A stretch of DNA of 64,000 bases from Ahniella affigens. Lineage in GTDB: Bacteria; Pseudomonadota; Gammaproteobacteria; Xanthomonadales; Ahniellaceae. Each line of letters starts with the position of its first letter. Positions within the stretch are counted from its first letter, which is position 1. Under the pieces are notes generated by a model. The model searched no databases. It was not told the origin of the DNA and saw only the letters and a list, made by a program, of their open reading frames with translations. Both the position numbers and the translations under genes were made by a program. Shown one piece after another: positions 53,686 through 64,000 of the stretch. Location: assembly GCF_003015185.1 (NCBI RefSeq), contig NZ_CP027860.1, positions 310,001 through 374,000 on the forward strand, written 5' to 3'.

Positions 53686-55151
53686 GCGAACGCCTTCATC
53701 ACCTGTGGCCGGAGCTTCGTGACCTGTGCGTCGATTTTGAAGTGCAGGGTTTTGCGATCGACAGCCGCGCCGTCCAGCCTGGGTTTGTCTTCATGGCGCT
53801 GCAGGGCCAACAAGCGCACGGGCTGCAGTTTGCGGCGCAGGCTTTGCAGCGTGGCGCGCGGCTCGTGATCGCGGAGCCGGGTCCGCATCCGCTGCCCGCG
53901 GCAGACGACGTGGCAGTTACGATGCTCGTGCGGGCCGAACTTCGCGAAGAGCTTGGCCGTGCATTGGCGCGTTGGCACGCTGCAACGGTTCAGGCTCCCG
54001 TGCTGACGGGTGTGACCGGCACGAACGGCAAGACGTCGACGGTGCAACTGATGGCAGCGGCGCTGGAACGATTTGGCCAGCGCAGCGGCACAATTGGCAC
54101 GCTGGGCACAGGGTTGGTCGGACAGCTTGAAGCGGGTGAGCGCACCACGCCAGACGTCATCGCCACGCACGCAGCCATTGCGCACATGGCCAAAGCCGGT
54201 GCGCAACAGGTGGTCATGGAAGTCTCGTCACACGCGTTGGAGCAAGGGCGCGTGGCCGGGCTCGAATTTGCGTTCGCAGCGTTCTCGAATCTCACGCGCG
54301 ACCATCTCGACTATCACGGCAGCATGGAAGCCTATGGCGCCGCCAAAGCGCGCCTGTTCCATTGGTCGAGTCTGCGAGCAGCGGTGATCAATATCGATGA
54401 CGCGTTCGGCCGCCAATTGCTCGATCAAGTGCCCGAGCGTGTGCGGACAATCGCGGTGAGCAGTCAGGACGCTGCCGATCTCGAAGCGCAAAAGATCATT
54501 GTCGATGGACAGGGCTTGCGCTTCGAACTGGTTGCCGGTGGCGAACACGCGTTGGTACAGACGCGGCTGCTTGGGCGCTTCAATGTCGACAACCTGCTGT
54601 TGGTGGCGGGCCTCCTTTGGGCGCAAGGCATCGCGCTCACCGATATCGCCGATGCGTTTGCTGATTTGGAGCCGGTCGCTGGCCGGATGAACCGCGTTGA
54701 CGTGCGGCCAGAACAACCCCTGGTAGTCGTCGACTACGCCCACACGCCAGATGGTCTCGACAAGGCCCTGACCACACTCCGCGCGCACTGCGAGGGCAGA
54801 CTGTTCGTGGTGTTTGGTTGCGGTGGCGATCGCGATCCGGGCAAGCGCTCGCAAATGGGCGCGCTCGCCGCCATGCTGGCGGATCATGTGATTGTGAGCG
54901 ATGACAATCCGCGCACCGAAAATGGCGACCAGATCGTCGCCATGATTGTCGCGGGGTGTCAGGCGGCAAAGGCACTCGAAGTCGAGCGGGATCGCCGCCT
55001 GGCCATTCGCCGTGCGATCGCACTCGCCAAGCCGGGCGATGTGGTGTTGATCGCCGGCAAAGGCCACGAGCCCTATCAGGAAATCGCCGGCCGCAAATTG
55101 CCCTTCGATGACCGCGCCGAGGCCGAACTTGCACTCAAGGAGGCCGCATGA
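53682..55151 (+). CDS. murE: UDP-MurNAc-tripeptide ligase MurE
   Basis: A 489-residue ligase. ATP loop TGVTGTNGKTST, and the substrate-specifying DNPRTE near the C-terminus indicates meso-diaminopimelate as the third peptide residue, as expected for a Gram-negative. VMEVSSHALEQGRV and VVDYAHTPDGL are further Mur motifs. Overlaps ftsI and murF by 4 bases each. Confidence 0.96.
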   Translation: MSERLHHLWPELRDLCVDFEVQGFAIDSRAVQPGFVFMALQGQQAHGLQFAAQALQRGARLVIAEPGPHPLPAADDVAVTMLVRAELREELGRALARWHAATVQAPVLTGVTGTNGKTSTVQLMAAALERFGQRSGTIGTLGTGLVGQLEAGERTTPDVIATHAAIAHMAKAGAQQVVMEVSSHALEQGRVAGLEFAFAAFSNLTRDHLDYHGSMEAYGAAKARLFHWSSLRAAVINIDDAFGRQLLDQVPERVRTIAVSSQDAADLEAQKIIVDGQGLRFELVAGGEHALVQTRLLGRFNVDNLLLVAGLLWAQGIALTDIADAFADLEPVAGRMNRVDVRPEQPLVVVDYAHTPDGLDKALTTLRAHCEGRLFVVFGCGGDRDPGKRSQMGALAAMLADHVIVSDDNPRTENGDQIVAMIVAGCQAAKALEVERDRRLAIRRAIALAKPGDVVLIAGKGHEPYQEIAGRKLPFDDRAEAELALKEAA

Positions 55152-56509
55152 TTCAGGCCATGTTGTCTGATCTCGCACGCGCCCTGGACCGCCGATTGTC
55201 CGGACCCGACGCCGAATTGACCGGATTGTCGACCGACACGCGCACGCTGAAGCCAGGCAATCTGTTTGTCGCCTTGCGCGGCGAGAGCTTCGACGGGCAT
55301 CGCTTCCTGGCGCAAGCGAAGGCCGCGGGCGCGGTTGGTGCGGTGGTCGCGCATATCGAACCGAGCGTCGATCTGCCGCAGATTGAAGTCGGCAACACCT
55401 TGCATGCGCTGGGCGACATCGCCCGTCGCTGGCGTCTCTGTCTGCCGGCGCGCGTCGTGGCAATCACCGGCAGCAACGGCAAGACCACCGTGAAGACGAT
55501 GACTGCCGCCATCTTGAGTGAGGCAGGCAAAACCGCAGCGACCGAAGGCAGTCTGAACAACGAAATCGGTTTGCCGCAGACCATCTGCAAACTGTCTGAG
55601 GACGACCGCTTTGCGGTGCTCGAAATGGGCGCAGGCCAACCGGGCGATATCGAGTATCTCGCTGCGATCGGGCGCCCGGACGTGTCTTTGGTGAACAACA
55701 TCGCGCCGGCACATCTGGAACGGCTCGGCAGCCTGGAAGGGATTGCGACGACGAAGGGCGCGATCTACGAGTTCATGCAGGATGAGGGTATCGCGGTGCT
55801 CAATCTCGATGAGCCCTTTGCTGACTATTTCCGGACCCGGATCGGCGCGCGCCGCACCCTGACGTTTGCGCTGCAACAGCCTGCGGACGTGCAAGTGCAG
55901 GTGCTCGATGCCGCGACCAACCGGATTGCTTTGCAGACGCCGATGGGGCGCATCGAGCTGACGCTCCAATTTGAAGGCCGGCACAACGCGCTGAATGCGG
56001 CGGCGGCGGCTACATTGGCGATGGCGGCTGGTGCGAACCTCAAGCATGTCGAGTCCGGACTCAGCAAGGCCAAGCCCGTGGCTGGTCGCTTGAATCGCCA
56101 ACGGCACGCGAGCGGCGCCATCTTGCTGGATGATTCCTACAACGCGAATCCGGCCTCGATCAAAGCCGGCATCGACGCACTGTGCCTGCTGCCCGGTGAG
56201 CATTGGCTGGCGCTCGGCGACGTCAAGGAACTCGGGCCGAGTGGCCCAGCATTGCACGCCGAAGTCGGACGTTACGCCAAAGCCGCTGGCGTGCAACGGC
56301 TGTATGCCGTTGGCGACCTGTCACGGCAGACCACCGAAGGTTACGGCGATGGCGCTCTGCATTTCGACACCCAGGCTGCGTTGCTCGCAGCACTCGCCCC
56401 TGCGTTGCACGCAGGCGTCAATCTCTTGATCAAAGGTTCGCATTCGTCGGCCATGGATCGAATCACACGCGCCCTGATGGGCGAGGAGCCAAGCGTCCAT
56501 GCTGCTTGA
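55148..56509 (+). CDS. murF: UDP-MurNAc-pentapeptide ligase MurF
   Basis: A 453-residue ligase that adds D-Ala-D-Ala. ATP loop [13 protein letters not shown], followed by [13 protein letters not shown] and [27 protein letters not shown] is in the C-terminal domain. ATG overlaps the murE stop; the last codons overlap mraY by 11 bases. Confidence 0.95.
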   Translation: MIQAMLSDLARALDRRLSGPDAELTGLSTDTRTLKPGNLFVALRGESFDGHRFLAQAKAAGAVGAVVAHIEPSVDLPQIEVGNTLHALGDIARRWRLCLPARVVAITGSNGKTTVKTMTAAILSEAGKTAATEGSLNNEIGLPQTICKLSEDDRFAVLEMGAGQPGDIEYLAAIGRPDVSLVNNIAPAHLERLGSLEGIATTKGAIYEFMQDEGIAVLNLDEPFADYFRTRIGARRTLTFALQQPADVQVQVLDAATNRIALQTPMGRIELTLQFEGRHNALNAAAAATLAMAAGANLKHVESGLSKAKPVAGRLNRQRHASGAILLDDSYNANPASIKAGIDALCLLPGEHWLALGDVKELGPSGPALHAEVGRYAKAAGVQRLYAVGDLSRQTTEGYGDGALHFDTQAALLAALAPALHAGVNLLIKGSHSSAMDRITRALMGEEPSVHAA

Positions 56510-57581
56510 ATTGTCTCTCTGGCTGAAACCCTACATCAGCGGCTTCAACCTGTTCTCGTACGTGACCCTGCGCGCGATTCTCGCCGCGCTGACGGCGCTG
56601 CTCGTTTCGCTCGCCGTGGGGCCTTGGATGATCCGCAAGCTGGCCAGCTACAAAGTGGGGCAGTCGATTCGTGATGACGGCCCGAAGACGCACTTCTCGA
56701 AAGCCGGCACGCCGACGATGGGTGGCTCCCTGATCATAGCCGCGGTGACCGCAGCGACCCTGTTGTGGGCCGATCTGCGGAACCACTATGTATGGATTCT
56801 GCTGTTCGTGCTGATCTCGTTCGGGGCGATTGGCTTTATTGATGACTACAAGAAGTTGATTCTGAAGAACAGCAAAGGTCTTTCGGCCAAAGCGAAATAC
56901 GCGGCGCAGAGTGTCTTTGGCGCTATCGCCGCCTATTGGCTCTTTGTATCGGCCGATGTGCCGCAGGCCACCACGTTGTACCTGCCGTTTCTGAAAGATT
57001 TCGCGTGGCCGATGGGGATCTTCTTTGTTGTCGTCACCTATTTTTGGATCGTCGGCTTTTCCAACGCCGTAAACCTCACGGATGGTCTGGACGGGCTCGC
57101 CATCATGCCGACGGTGCTGGTGTCTTCGGCCCTGGGCGTGTTTGCCTACGTTGCCGGACACATCGTGTTTTCGAAGTACCTTGGCGTGCCCAATATTCCA
57201 GGCAGCGCCGAAGTCGTGATCTTCTGCGCCGCCTTGGGAGGCGCCGGGCTCGGGTTCCTGTGGTTCAACAGCTACCCGGCCATGGTGTTCATGGGCGATG
57301 TTGGCGCGCTTGCCATCGGCGCAGCCCTGGGCGCCGTCGCGGTCATTGTGCGACAAGAGGCAGTGCTCGTCCTGATGGGCGGGATCTTCGTGGTCGAAAC
57401 GCTATCGGTCATGCTGCAAGTCGCGAGCTTCAAGCTCACCGGCAAGCGCATCTTCCGGATGGCGCCGCTGCACCATCATTTCGAGCTGAAAGGCTGGCCG
57501 GAGCCGCGTGTCATCGTGCGGTTCTGGATCATCAGCGTGGTCCTTGTGCTACTGGGTCTCGCGACTCTGAAGGTGCGCTGA
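56499..57581 (+). CDS. mraY: Phospho-MurNAc-pentapeptide transferase MraY
   Basis: A 360-residue membrane enzyme that makes lipid I. The signatures [23 protein letters not shown] (Asp pair) and [11 protein letters not shown] are all present, as is the HHHFELKGW loop near the end. About ten helices. Its stop overlaps the ftsW start by one base (TGATG); murD, which lies here in E. coli, is absent. Confidence 0.96.
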   Translation: MLLELSLWLKPYISGFNLFSYVTLRAILAALTALLVSLAVGPWMIRKLASYKVGQSIRDDGPKTHFSKAGTPTMGGSLIIAAVTAATLLWADLRNHYVWILLFVLISFGAIGFIDDYKKLILKNSKGLSAKAKYAAQSVFGAIAAYWLFVSADVPQATTLYLPFLKDFAWPMGIFFVVVTYFWIVGFSNAVNLTDGLDGLAIMPTVLVSSALGVFAYVAGHIVFSKYLGVPNIPGSAEVVIFCAALGGAGLGFLWFNSYPAMVFMGDVGALAIGAALGAVAVIVRQEAVLVLMGGIFVVETLSVMLQVASFKLTGKRIFRMAPLHHHFELKGWPEPRVIVRFWIISVVLVLLGLATLKVR

Positions 57582-58765
57582 TGCTGAATCTCCGCGACCA
57601 CCTGCAAGCGCTGCGCGCCGATCAGATCCAGGGCAAACTCGACCTGGGCCTGATTCTGCCTGCGTGCGCGCTGCTGGCGCTCGGTGTCGTGATGGTGGCG
57701 TCGAGCTCCATTGCGGTGGCCGAGGGCGATGGTCTGTCGCCGTTCTATTACTTGTACCGGCACCTGGTGTTCCTGGCGCTGGGCCTTGGGCTCGCGGGAT
57801 TTCTCGTCATTGTGCCGTTGGAGAAAATCGAACAGCACCATCTCTGGTTGTTGCTCGGCGTATTCGTTCTCCTCGCACTGCCATTCGTCCCCGGGCTTGG
57901 GGTGCGAATCAATGGCGCGCGGCGTTGGATCAATCTCGGCGTGTCCAACTTCCAGGTTGTGGAAATGGTCAAGCTGATGCTGATCGCCTACCTGGCGAGT
58001 TACATGGTCAGACTGCGTCCACAGTTGCGGAGCACGTTTGGCGGCATTCTGAAACCACTCGGTATCGCGGGCTTAATGATGATCGCGCTGCTCGCTCAGC
58101 CGGACTTTGGCAGCGCGTCGCTGATTCTGGCCATTACGCTTGGCATGATCTGGCTCGGTGGCGCGAAACCGCAGTATCTGGCCGCGATGGGCGCGACGCT
58201 GCTGCCGGTCATGGTCTGGGCAGCGACCTCGGCCGAATATCGAATGCGTCGTCTGACCAGCTTTTTGAATCCCTGGAAGGACCCGTTCGATGACGGCTTT
58301 CAGCTGACCCAGGCGCTGATTGCGGTGGGGCGCGGCGAGTGGTTTGGTGTGGGACTGGGCGCCAGTATTCAGAAGCTGTTCTATCTGCCCGAGGCGCATA
58401 CCGACTTCATTTTTGCGGTCATTGCCGAAGAACTCGGTCTTGCCGGCGTCGCGCTGGTGTTGGCGCTGTTCGCCTGGATGTCGGCACGGATGTTCGTGCT
58501 CGGCATGCGCGGGCTCCGGGTGGGCGCCGACTTCGCGGCGTACTGTCTGTTCGGCATCGCCATTTGGCTGTCGGTACAAGCCATGGTGTCGATTGGCGTG
58601 AATCTGGGCGTACTGCCGACAAAGGGTCTCACGTTGCCCTTGATCAGCTCGGGCGGCTCCAGCATGTTGATGACGATTGCTGCATTGGGCCTGGCGCTTC
58701 GCGCTGGTTTCGAGATCACGCGTGCCGAACGCCTGGCCGAGATCCGCCCGGAGGTGATCGCATGA
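57581..58765 (+). CDS. ftsW: Lipid II polymerase FtsW (SEDS)
   Basis: A 394-residue SEDS protein with about ten helices. Diagnostic loops: GVRINGARRWINLG, QPDFGSASLI (the SEDS Asp), PEAHTDFIFAVIAEELGL and PTKGLTLPLISSGGSSM. It works with FtsI at the septum. ATG at 57581 abuts mraY; ATGA overlap with murG. Confidence 0.95.
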   Translation: MLNLRDHLQALRADQIQGKLDLGLILPACALLALGVVMVASSSIAVAEGDGLSPFYYLYRHLVFLALGLGLAGFLVIVPLEKIEQHHLWLLLGVFVLLALPFVPGLGVRINGARRWINLGVSNFQVVEMVKLMLIAYLASYMVRLRPQLRSTFGGILKPLGIAGLMMIALLAQPDFGSASLILAITLGMIWLGGAKPQYLAAMGATLLPVMVWAATSAEYRMRRLTSFLNPWKDPFDDGFQLTQALIAVGRGEWFGVGLGASIQKLFYLPEAHTDFIFAVIAEELGLAGVALVLALFAWMSARMFVLGMRGLRVGADFAAYCLFGIAIWLSVQAMVSIGVNLGVLPTKGLTLPLISSGGSSMLMTIAALGLALRAGFEITRAERLAEIRPEVIA

Positions 58766-59826
58766 GTGCGCGACCTGTGGTGATCATGGCCGGTGGCACG
58801 GGTGGCCACATTTTCCCCGGCATCGCAGTGGCGCGAGCGCTGAGCGTGCGCGGCGTACCGGTGCGCTGGATCGGTTCGGCCGGTGGCCTCGAAACGCGGC
58901 TCGTGCCCGAAGCGGGGATCGCTATCGACACGCTTGCGATTGGCGGCATCCGCGGCAAAGGTCTGAAGGCGCTGCTAGCCGCGCCCTGGCGCTTGATGCA
59001 AGCGGTGCTTGCCGCCCGGCGCATATTGAAAGCCGCGAAGGCGGCAGCGGTGATTTCGTTCGGGGGCTTTGCGGCCGGGCCTGGCGGCCTTGCTGCACGC
59101 TGGCTCGGTATCCCGGTTTTCGTGCATGAGCAAAATTCAATCGCTGGCTTGACGAACAAAGTGCTCGCGCGTTTGGCGCGCAACGTGTTCACCGGGTTCA
59201 GCGCCGTGCGTGGTCTCCATGGCGTGTGGACTGGCAACCCGGTCCGCGCCGACATTGCGGCGCTGCCGGCGCCTGAGCAACGCCCGCGGCCCCCCGGACT
59301 GCGGCTCCTGGTGCTTGGCGGCAGCCAGGGCGCACGCGCGTTGAATCAAGTCCTGCCGGAAACGATCCGGAGCTTGCAGATTCCCAACCTGGACGTGCGC
59401 CACCAGTGCGGCGCACGCATGTTGGATGCGGCCCGTGCGGCCTATGGCAACGCCGGCGTGCGGGCAAGCGTCGAGCCGTTCATTGCGGATATGGCCGAGG
59501 CATATGCCTGGGCGGATCTCGTGGTGTGTCGCGCCGGCGCGCTGACGCTCGCCGAACTTTGTGCTGCGGGCGTGGGTGCCGTGCTGATTCCGTATCCGCA
59601 TGCGGTGGACGATCACCAGACTGCCAACGCCCGTGCCCTGCTCGATGCGGGCGCTGCCGTGCTGTTGCCCGAAAAAGACTTGAATCCGTCGACGCTATTT
59701 GGCGTGCTGCAGCCGTTGCTGGCGGACCCGGCGCGCCGCCTGGCGATGGCCCGCGCGGCCCGCAGCCTCGCCAAACCCGACGCCGATCAGGTTGTTGCTG
59801 ACATGATTTTGAAGGAGGCCGCATGA
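58762..59826 (+). CDS. murG: Lipid II synthase MurG
   Basis: A 354-residue glycosyltransferase that adds GlcNAc to lipid [17 protein letters not shown] at the start, [27 protein letters not shown] and [20 protein letters not shown] are family motifs. ATG at 58762 gives the standard N-terminus. Overlaps ftsW and murC by 4 bases. Confidence 0.96.
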   Translation: MSARPVVIMAGGTGGHIFPGIAVARALSVRGVPVRWIGSAGGLETRLVPEAGIAIDTLAIGGIRGKGLKALLAAPWRLMQAVLAARRILKAAKAAAVISFGGFAAGPGGLAARWLGIPVFVHEQNSIAGLTNKVLARLARNVFTGFSAVRGLHGVWTGNPVRADIAALPAPEQRPRPPGLRLLVLGGSQGARALNQVLPETIRSLQIPNLDVRHQCGARMLDAARAAYGNAGVRASVEPFIADMAEAYAWADLVVCRAGALTLAELCAAGVGAVLIPYPHAVDDHQTANARALLDAGAAVLLPEKDLNPSTLFGVLQPLLADPARRLAMARAARSLAKPDADQVVADMILKEAA

Positions 59827-61262
59827 CCCTGCGCCGATTTGCTGAACAGGCCGACATCATGCGTACCTATCGCCGTGTCCACTTTATCGGTGTCGGTGGC
59901 ACCGGCATGTGTGGCATTGCCGAAGTACTGCATACCCTGGGCTATGACGTTTCCGGCTCGGATTTTGGCGACACGGCGACCACGCGCCGATTGTCCGAGC
60001 TCGGTGTGCGCGTGTGCCGCGGGCATCACGAAGACCATCTGGGCGACGCCGACGTCGTCGTGACGTCCACTGCCATCAAGGCCGATAACCCCGAGCTGAT
60101 GGCCGCGCGCATGCGTCGCGTGCCGGTCGTGCCACGCGCCGAAATGCTCGGTGAACTGATGCGCTTCCGGAATGGCATCGCCATCGCCGGGACGCATGGG
60201 AAGACCACCACGACGAGCCTGGTCGCGAGCGTACTCGCCGAAGGTGGGCTTGATCCGACCTTCGTCATCGGCGGCCTGCTGAACAGCGCGGGCACGAATG
60301 CGCGGCTCGGTCAGGGCAAGTATCTGGTCGCCGAAGCCGACGAATCGGACGGCAGCTTTCTGCTATTGAATCCCATGCTGGCGGTGATCACCAACATCGA
60401 CGCCGACCATCTGGAAAACTACGGCGGCGACTTCGATCGCCTGCGCAAGGCGTTTTCAGACTTCCTGCATCGGCTGCCGTTCTATGGGTTGGCCGTGCTG
60501 TGCATCGACGACCCGGAAGTCCGAGCCCTCGCGCTCGCAACGCCGCGCAACGTCATGACGTACGGTGAGTCTGGTGATGCCGATGTGCGCGCCGCCAATA
60601 TTCGCCAACAGGCGGCCGAAATGGAATTCGATCTCTGGCTGCCCAAGGCCGACGAGCCCTTTCCGGTGCGTTTGAATCTGCCCGGTCGCCACAACGTCCA
60701 GAATGCCCTGGCCGCCGCTGCTATCGGCTGGCAGCTGGGCGTCGCCCCACAGCATATCGCCCGAGCGCTGGCGCGCTTTGGCGGCGTCGGCCGGCGCTTC
60801 CATCGCCACGGTGACGTGATGTTCAGTCAAGGCAAGGTGCTTTGGGTGGACGACTACGGGCATCACCCGCGCGAACTCGCAGCGATCATCAAGGCCGCTC
60901 GCGGGGGTTGGCCCGATCGGCGCCTGGTGATGTGCTTCCAGCCGCATCGCTTTACCCGCACGCGCGACTTGCTCGATGACTTCGCCGACGTGCTGTCGAC
61001 GGTTGATGTGCTCGTACTGACCGAAGTGTATGCCGCGGGTGAGTCGCCAATCGCCGGCGCTGACGGCAAGTCCCTGGCCCGCGCCGTGCGGGCTCGGGGT
61101 CGGGTCGATCCGGTGCTGGTGCGAAGCGTGGACGAACTACCGGAAACCTTGGACCCGTTGTTCCGTGATGGCGACCTCGCGTTGCTGGCCGGAGCCGGAA
61201 ATATCGGCGCGCTTGCCGCGCGCATTGGCGCCGCCGGGCGCTTGATTGGAGTCGAAGCATGA
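59823..61262 (+). CDS. murC: UDP-MurNAc:L-alanine ligase MurC
   Basis: A 479-residue ligase. [18 protein letters not shown] is the UDP-binding N-terminus, [14 protein letters not shown] the ATP loop, and [12 protein letters not shown] and DVYAAGE-like [11 protein letters not shown] complete it. ATG 59823 overlaps the murG stop; an internal ATG at 59859 would remove 12 residues and is also compatible with the family. Confidence 0.95.
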   Translation: MTLRRFAEQADIMRTYRRVHFIGVGGTGMCGIAEVLHTLGYDVSGSDFGDTATTRRLSELGVRVCRGHHEDHLGDADVVVTSTAIKADNPELMAARMRRVPVVPRAEMLGELMRFRNGIAIAGTHGKTTTTSLVASVLAEGGLDPTFVIGGLLNSAGTNARLGQGKYLVAEADESDGSFLLLNPMLAVITNIDADHLENYGGDFDRLRKAFSDFLHRLPFYGLAVLCIDDPEVRALALATPRNVMTYGESGDADVRAANIRQQAAEMEFDLWLPKADEPFPVRLNLPGRHNVQNALAAAAIGWQLGVAPQHIARALARFGGVGRRFHRHGDVMFSQGKVLWVDDYGHHPRELAAIIKAARGGWPDRRLVMCFQPHRFTRTRDLLDDFADVLSTVDVLVLTEVYAAGESPIAGADGKSLARAVRARGRVDPVLVRSVDELPETLDPLFRDGDLALLAGAGNIGALAARIGAAGRLIGVEA

Positions 61263-62194
61263 ACACAAAGGATCCCAGCAAATTCGGGCGCGTCGCCGTT
61301 GTCCTTGGCGGCGACTCCGCCGAGCGCGAGGTCTCGCTGAAAAGCGGTGCCGGCGTCCTTGCGGCGCTGAAGTCGCGCGGCGTTGACGCGCATGGCATCG
61401 ACGGCATTCCCGCACTGCTCGACGCACTCCGCGCTGGGCACTTCGCGCGCGTGTTCAATATTCTGCACGGCCGTGGTGGCGAGGACGGCGTGTTGCAGGG
61501 CGCGCTGGATGCGCTCGGCGTGCCGTACACCGGCTCGGGCGTGCTTGGGTCCGCATTGACGATGGACAAGTGCCGTACCAAGCAGATCTGGCAAACGCTC
61601 GGGCTGCCGACGGCCGACTATCTGATTCTGCGCGAGCACGACGTCGCGGATGTCGATCACGTCTTGCAGAAACTGAGCCTGCCGCTCATCGTCAAACCGT
61701 CGCGCGAAGGCTCGACCGTCGGGATCCAGCGCGCGTTCACCCGCGAGGAGCTCGCATCGGCCATCGCGCATGCCCGCACCCATGATCGCGAAGTGCTGAT
61801 CGAGCGCTACATCGTCGGCGACGAATACACCGTGTCCATTCTTGCCGGTCAGGCACTGCCCGTGATCCGCATCGTGCCGGCCACGGGTTTCTACGACTAC
61901 GAGGCGAAGTACCTGCGCAACGATACCCAGTACATCTGTCCGGGGATCGAAGGCGATGCCGCGCACGATATGCAGGCCGAGGCGCTGTTGGCATTCGACG
62001 CTGTGGGCGCGTCCGGCTGGGGGCGCGTTGATGTGATGCGCGATCGCGATGGTCGCAACTATCTCATCGAAGTGAATACCACGCCCGGCATGACCGAAAA
62101 GAGTCTGGTCCCAAAGGCTGCGGCCCAGGCTGGCATCGACTATCCGGAACTGTGCTGGCGCATTCTGGAAACCTCGTTCAAGGAGCGCGGCTGA
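61259..62194 (+). CDS. ddl: D-alanine:D-alanine ligase
   Basis: A 311-residue ATP-grasp ligase. [31 protein letters not shown] and [17 protein letters not shown] are characteristic. It supplies D-Ala-D-Ala to MurF. ATGA overlap with murC, TGATG overlap with ftsQ. Confidence 0.95.
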   Translation: MNTKDPSKFGRVAVVLGGDSAEREVSLKSGAGVLAALKSRGVDAHGIDGIPALLDALRAGHFARVFNILHGRGGEDGVLQGALDALGVPYTGSGVLGSALTMDKCRTKQIWQTLGLPTADYLILREHDVADVDHVLQKLSLPLIVKPSREGSTVGIQRAFTREELASAIAHARTHDREVLIERYIVGDEYTVSILAGQALPVIRIVPATGFYDYEAKYLRNDTQYICPGIEGDAAHDMQAEALLAFDAVGASGWGRVDVMRDRDGRNYLIEVNTTPGMTEKSLVPKAAAQAGIDYPELCWRILETSFKERG

Positions 62195-62982
62195 TGCAGA
62201 TTCGCCAAGCCCTGGTCTGGATCGGTTGGATGCTGCTCGGCGCCGCACTGGTATTGCCGGTGCTCGCCTGGCAGGGCAACTGGTTCAATGCCAGCCATTG
62301 GCCGATCCGTAGTCTTCGGGTCGAGAGCGAAGGACGATCGGTGTCGGTCGCCGAAATTCGCGCGCGCGTGGCGGCCGTCACGCAAACGGGGTTCTTTGGC
62401 GTCAACCTTGCCGACGTTCGCGCCGCAGTCATGCAAAACCCCTGGGTGGAGCGCGTGGAAGTGCGCCGGCAGTTCCCGGACCGCCTCGTGTTGCGTGTCG
62501 ACGAACGCCAGCCGATTGCCAGCTTTGGTCAGGCTGAGCTCTTGTCGAGCCGCGGTGATTTGTTTGCGGTACCGAAAGATTATTGGCCGGAGAACCTGCC
62601 CAAACTGGATGGCCCGGCGTCCGAACGTGTGCGGGTCTACAACTTCTGGCGCGAGGCCGAGCAACGGTTTCAGCGCTACGGGTTGTCCGTGGTGGTGGCG
62701 CGCATGAGTGGTCGTGGTGCGTACGAACTTGAATTGAACAATGGTTGCTTGCTGCTGTTTGCGCGCCAGCCGCGCCTGGACGTGCTGGACCGCTTCCTGC
62801 CCGCGCTTGATGTGCTGAGCGTGTCCGAACGGGACCGTCTGGCGAAGGTCGATCTGCGTTACGCCAACGGTTACGTCGTGGTCTGGCGGCCGCCACCAAA
62901 ACCCGAGACCGAACCAACGGTTACACCCGCCGAACCGGCCGCACCGGTAGTGCCCCCAGACGCTCCGAAGGAACCCGCATGA
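62194..62982 (+). CDS. ftsQ: Cell division protein FtsQ
   Basis: A 262-residue bitopic protein with one helix (VWIGWMLLGAALVLPVLAW), then a POTRA-type domain (IRSLRVESEGRSVSVAEIRARV to VRRQFPDRLVLRVDERQPIA) and a Pro-rich C-terminal tail. AGGAG lies inside the end of ddl, before ATG 62194. Connects FtsL/FtsB to the divisome. Confidence 0.93.
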   Translation: MQIRQALVWIGWMLLGAALVLPVLAWQGNWFNASHWPIRSLRVESEGRSVSVAEIRARVAAVTQTGFFGVNLADVRAAVMQNPWVERVEVRRQFPDRLVLRVDERQPIASFGQAELLSSRGDLFAVPKDYWPENLPKLDGPASERVRVYNFWREAEQRFQRYGLSVVVARMSGRGAYELELNNGCLLLFARQPRLDVLDRFLPALDVLSVSERDRLAKVDLRYANGYVVVWRPPPKPETEPTVTPAEPAAPVVPPDAPKEPA

Positions 62983-64000
62983 ACCAGCCCTTGAAGAAAT
63001 CCGACAAGACGCTGCTCGTTGGGCTCGACATTGGCACCGCCAAAGTGTCGGCGATCGTGGGCGAATGCCTGCCTGGTCAGGCGGTCGAGATCATCGGTCT
63101 GGGTTCGCACAGCTCGAAGGGGCTGAAGCGCGGCGTGGTCGTGGATATCGAAAGCACCGTGCAGTCAATTCAACGCGCGATCGAGGAGGCCGAGGTGATG
63201 GCCGGTTGCGAGATCCGCTCGGTGTTCGCGTCGATCTCCGGCAGCCACATCCGCAGCCTCAATTCACAGGGCGTCGTGGCGATCCGCGACACCCGCGATC
63301 GGGAAGTCGATGAGCAGGACATCGAGCGCGTGCTCGATGCGGCGCGCGCGGTCGCGATTCCGGCCGATCAGCGGATTCTGACGGTGCTCCCGCAGGAATA
63401 CGTGCTCGACGAGCAAGAGGACATTCGCCACCCCGTTGGGATGATTGGTACCCGCCTCGAAGCGCGCGTGCATGTCATTACGGGTGCGCAGTCGGCTGCC
63501 CAGAACATTTCGAAGTGCGTGACGCGCTGCGCGCTGCACGTGGACGACTTGATTCCGTCTCAACTGGCCTCCGCCGAGGCGGTGTTGACGCAGGATGAAC
63601 GCGACTTAGGTGTCTGCCTGATCGATATCGGTGCGGGCACGACCGACATTGCGGTCTTTACCCAGGGTTCGATGCGCCATACGGCGTCGCTCGGCATTGC
63701 GGGCGATCAAGTGACCAATGACATCGCGTTTGCATTCCGGACTCCAACGCCCTATGCCGAGGAGATCAAGGTCAAGTACGCGTGCGCGCTCGCCCAACTC
63801 GCCCGACCGGAGGAAACCATCGAAGTGACCAGCGTGGGCGACCGACCGTCGCGACGCCTGGCGCGGCAGATGCTCGCCGATGTCGTGCAGAAGCGCTACG
63901 AGGAAATTTTCGAGATGGTGCAGGCCGAGCTCCGCCGCTCCGGTCACGAAGAGATGATCGCCGCCGGGGTCGTATTGACTGGCGGCGGCGCCCGGATGGA
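62979..64000 (+). CDS. ftsA: Cell division protein FtsA (3' truncated by the window)
   Basis: The first 340 or so codons of an actin-like ATPase that tethers FtsZ to the membrane. LLVGLDIGTAKVSAIVGE and LIDIGAGTTDIAVF are nucleotide loops; SGSHIRSLNSQG and VLTGGGARM also fit. ATG 62979 overlaps the ftsQ stop. The C-terminal membrane helix and downstream ftsZ lie outside the window. Confidence 0.95.
   Translation, partial: MNQPLKKSDKTLLVGLDIGTAKVSAIVGECLPGQAVEIIGLGSHSSKGLKRGVVVDIESTVQSIQRAIEEAEVMAGCEIRSVFASISGSHIRSLNSQGVVAIRDTRDREVDEQDIERVLDAARAVAIPADQRILTVLPQEYVLDEQEDIRHPVGMIGTRLEARVHVITGAQSAAQNISKCVTRCALHVDDLIPSQLASAEAVLTQDERDLGVCLIDIGAGTTDIAVFTQGSMRHTASLGIAGDQVTNDIAFAFRTPTPYAEEIKVKYACALAQLARPEETIEVTSVGDRPSRRLARQMLADVVQKRYEEIFEMVQAELRRSGHEEMIAAGVVLTGGGARM

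Overview
The window is a GC-rich chromosomal segment that looks like a gammaproteobacterium of the Xanthomonadales/Lysobacterales type. The grounds are a division/cell-wall (dcw) cluster that lacks murD, extracellular Calx-beta proteins with IPTL-CTERM-like tails, fis placed next to purH, and abundant GTAG-headed REP-like hairpins. I see no phage, plasmid, insertion sequence or CRISPR array, and most genes have recognisable housekeeping or regulatory roles.

Layout. 0-3.2 kb: a lipoprotein and a GAF-PAS-PAS-GGDEF diguanylate cyclase. 3.2-11.4 kb: two tandem paralogous secreted Calx-beta repeat proteins, each with an extended -10 promoter at the same distance and a similar terminator hairpin; the second contains six units of exactly 336 bp. 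11.5-20 kb: small membrane proteins, an MmyB-type regulator, a secreted zinc protease, an ion-channel-like protein without a selectivity filter, a YgaV/BigR-type thiol sensor, a small HD alarmone hydrolase, and a TetR/zinc-ribbon pair behind a clear promoter and operator. 20-28.7 kb: a Ser/Thr kinase with TPRs overlapping its ECF sigma gene, divergent from a 1,635-residue secreted protein. 28.7-32.2 kb: ada, a DUF1203 gene, tRNA-Met, rppH and an unknown gene. 32.4-38.8 kb: a hybrid histidine kinase, a degenerate GGDEF/EAL receiver protein, hemJ and a DUF4126 gene. 39-46.6 kb: fis, purH, then a beta-oxidation operon with a PsrA-like TetR repressor and an RpoS-like sigma gene at its end. 46.6-47.4 kb: a dispersed repeat and a nine-unit 55-bp REP array. 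47.5-64 kb: dcp, then the dcw cluster mraZ-rsmH-ftsL-ftsI-murE-murF-mraY-ftsW-murG-murC-ddl-ftsQ-ftsA, with ftsA cut by the window end.

How the parts work together. From ftsI onward the dcw genes overlap or abut, so they are almost certainly one translationally coupled operon, headed by mraZ with its own operator. The beta-oxidation operon carries a palindrome of the published PsrA type immediately after the TetR promoter, and its last gene is a stationary-phase-type sigma factor; a fatty-acid-responsive repressor linked to an RpoS-like sigma is the most interesting regulatory arrangement here. I found no convincing wholly new multi-gene system. The best leads are that operon, the missing murD, the repeat-expanding Calx-beta paralogs, the filterless channel-like protein, and the degenerate c-di-GMP receiver next to a multi-domain histidine kinase.
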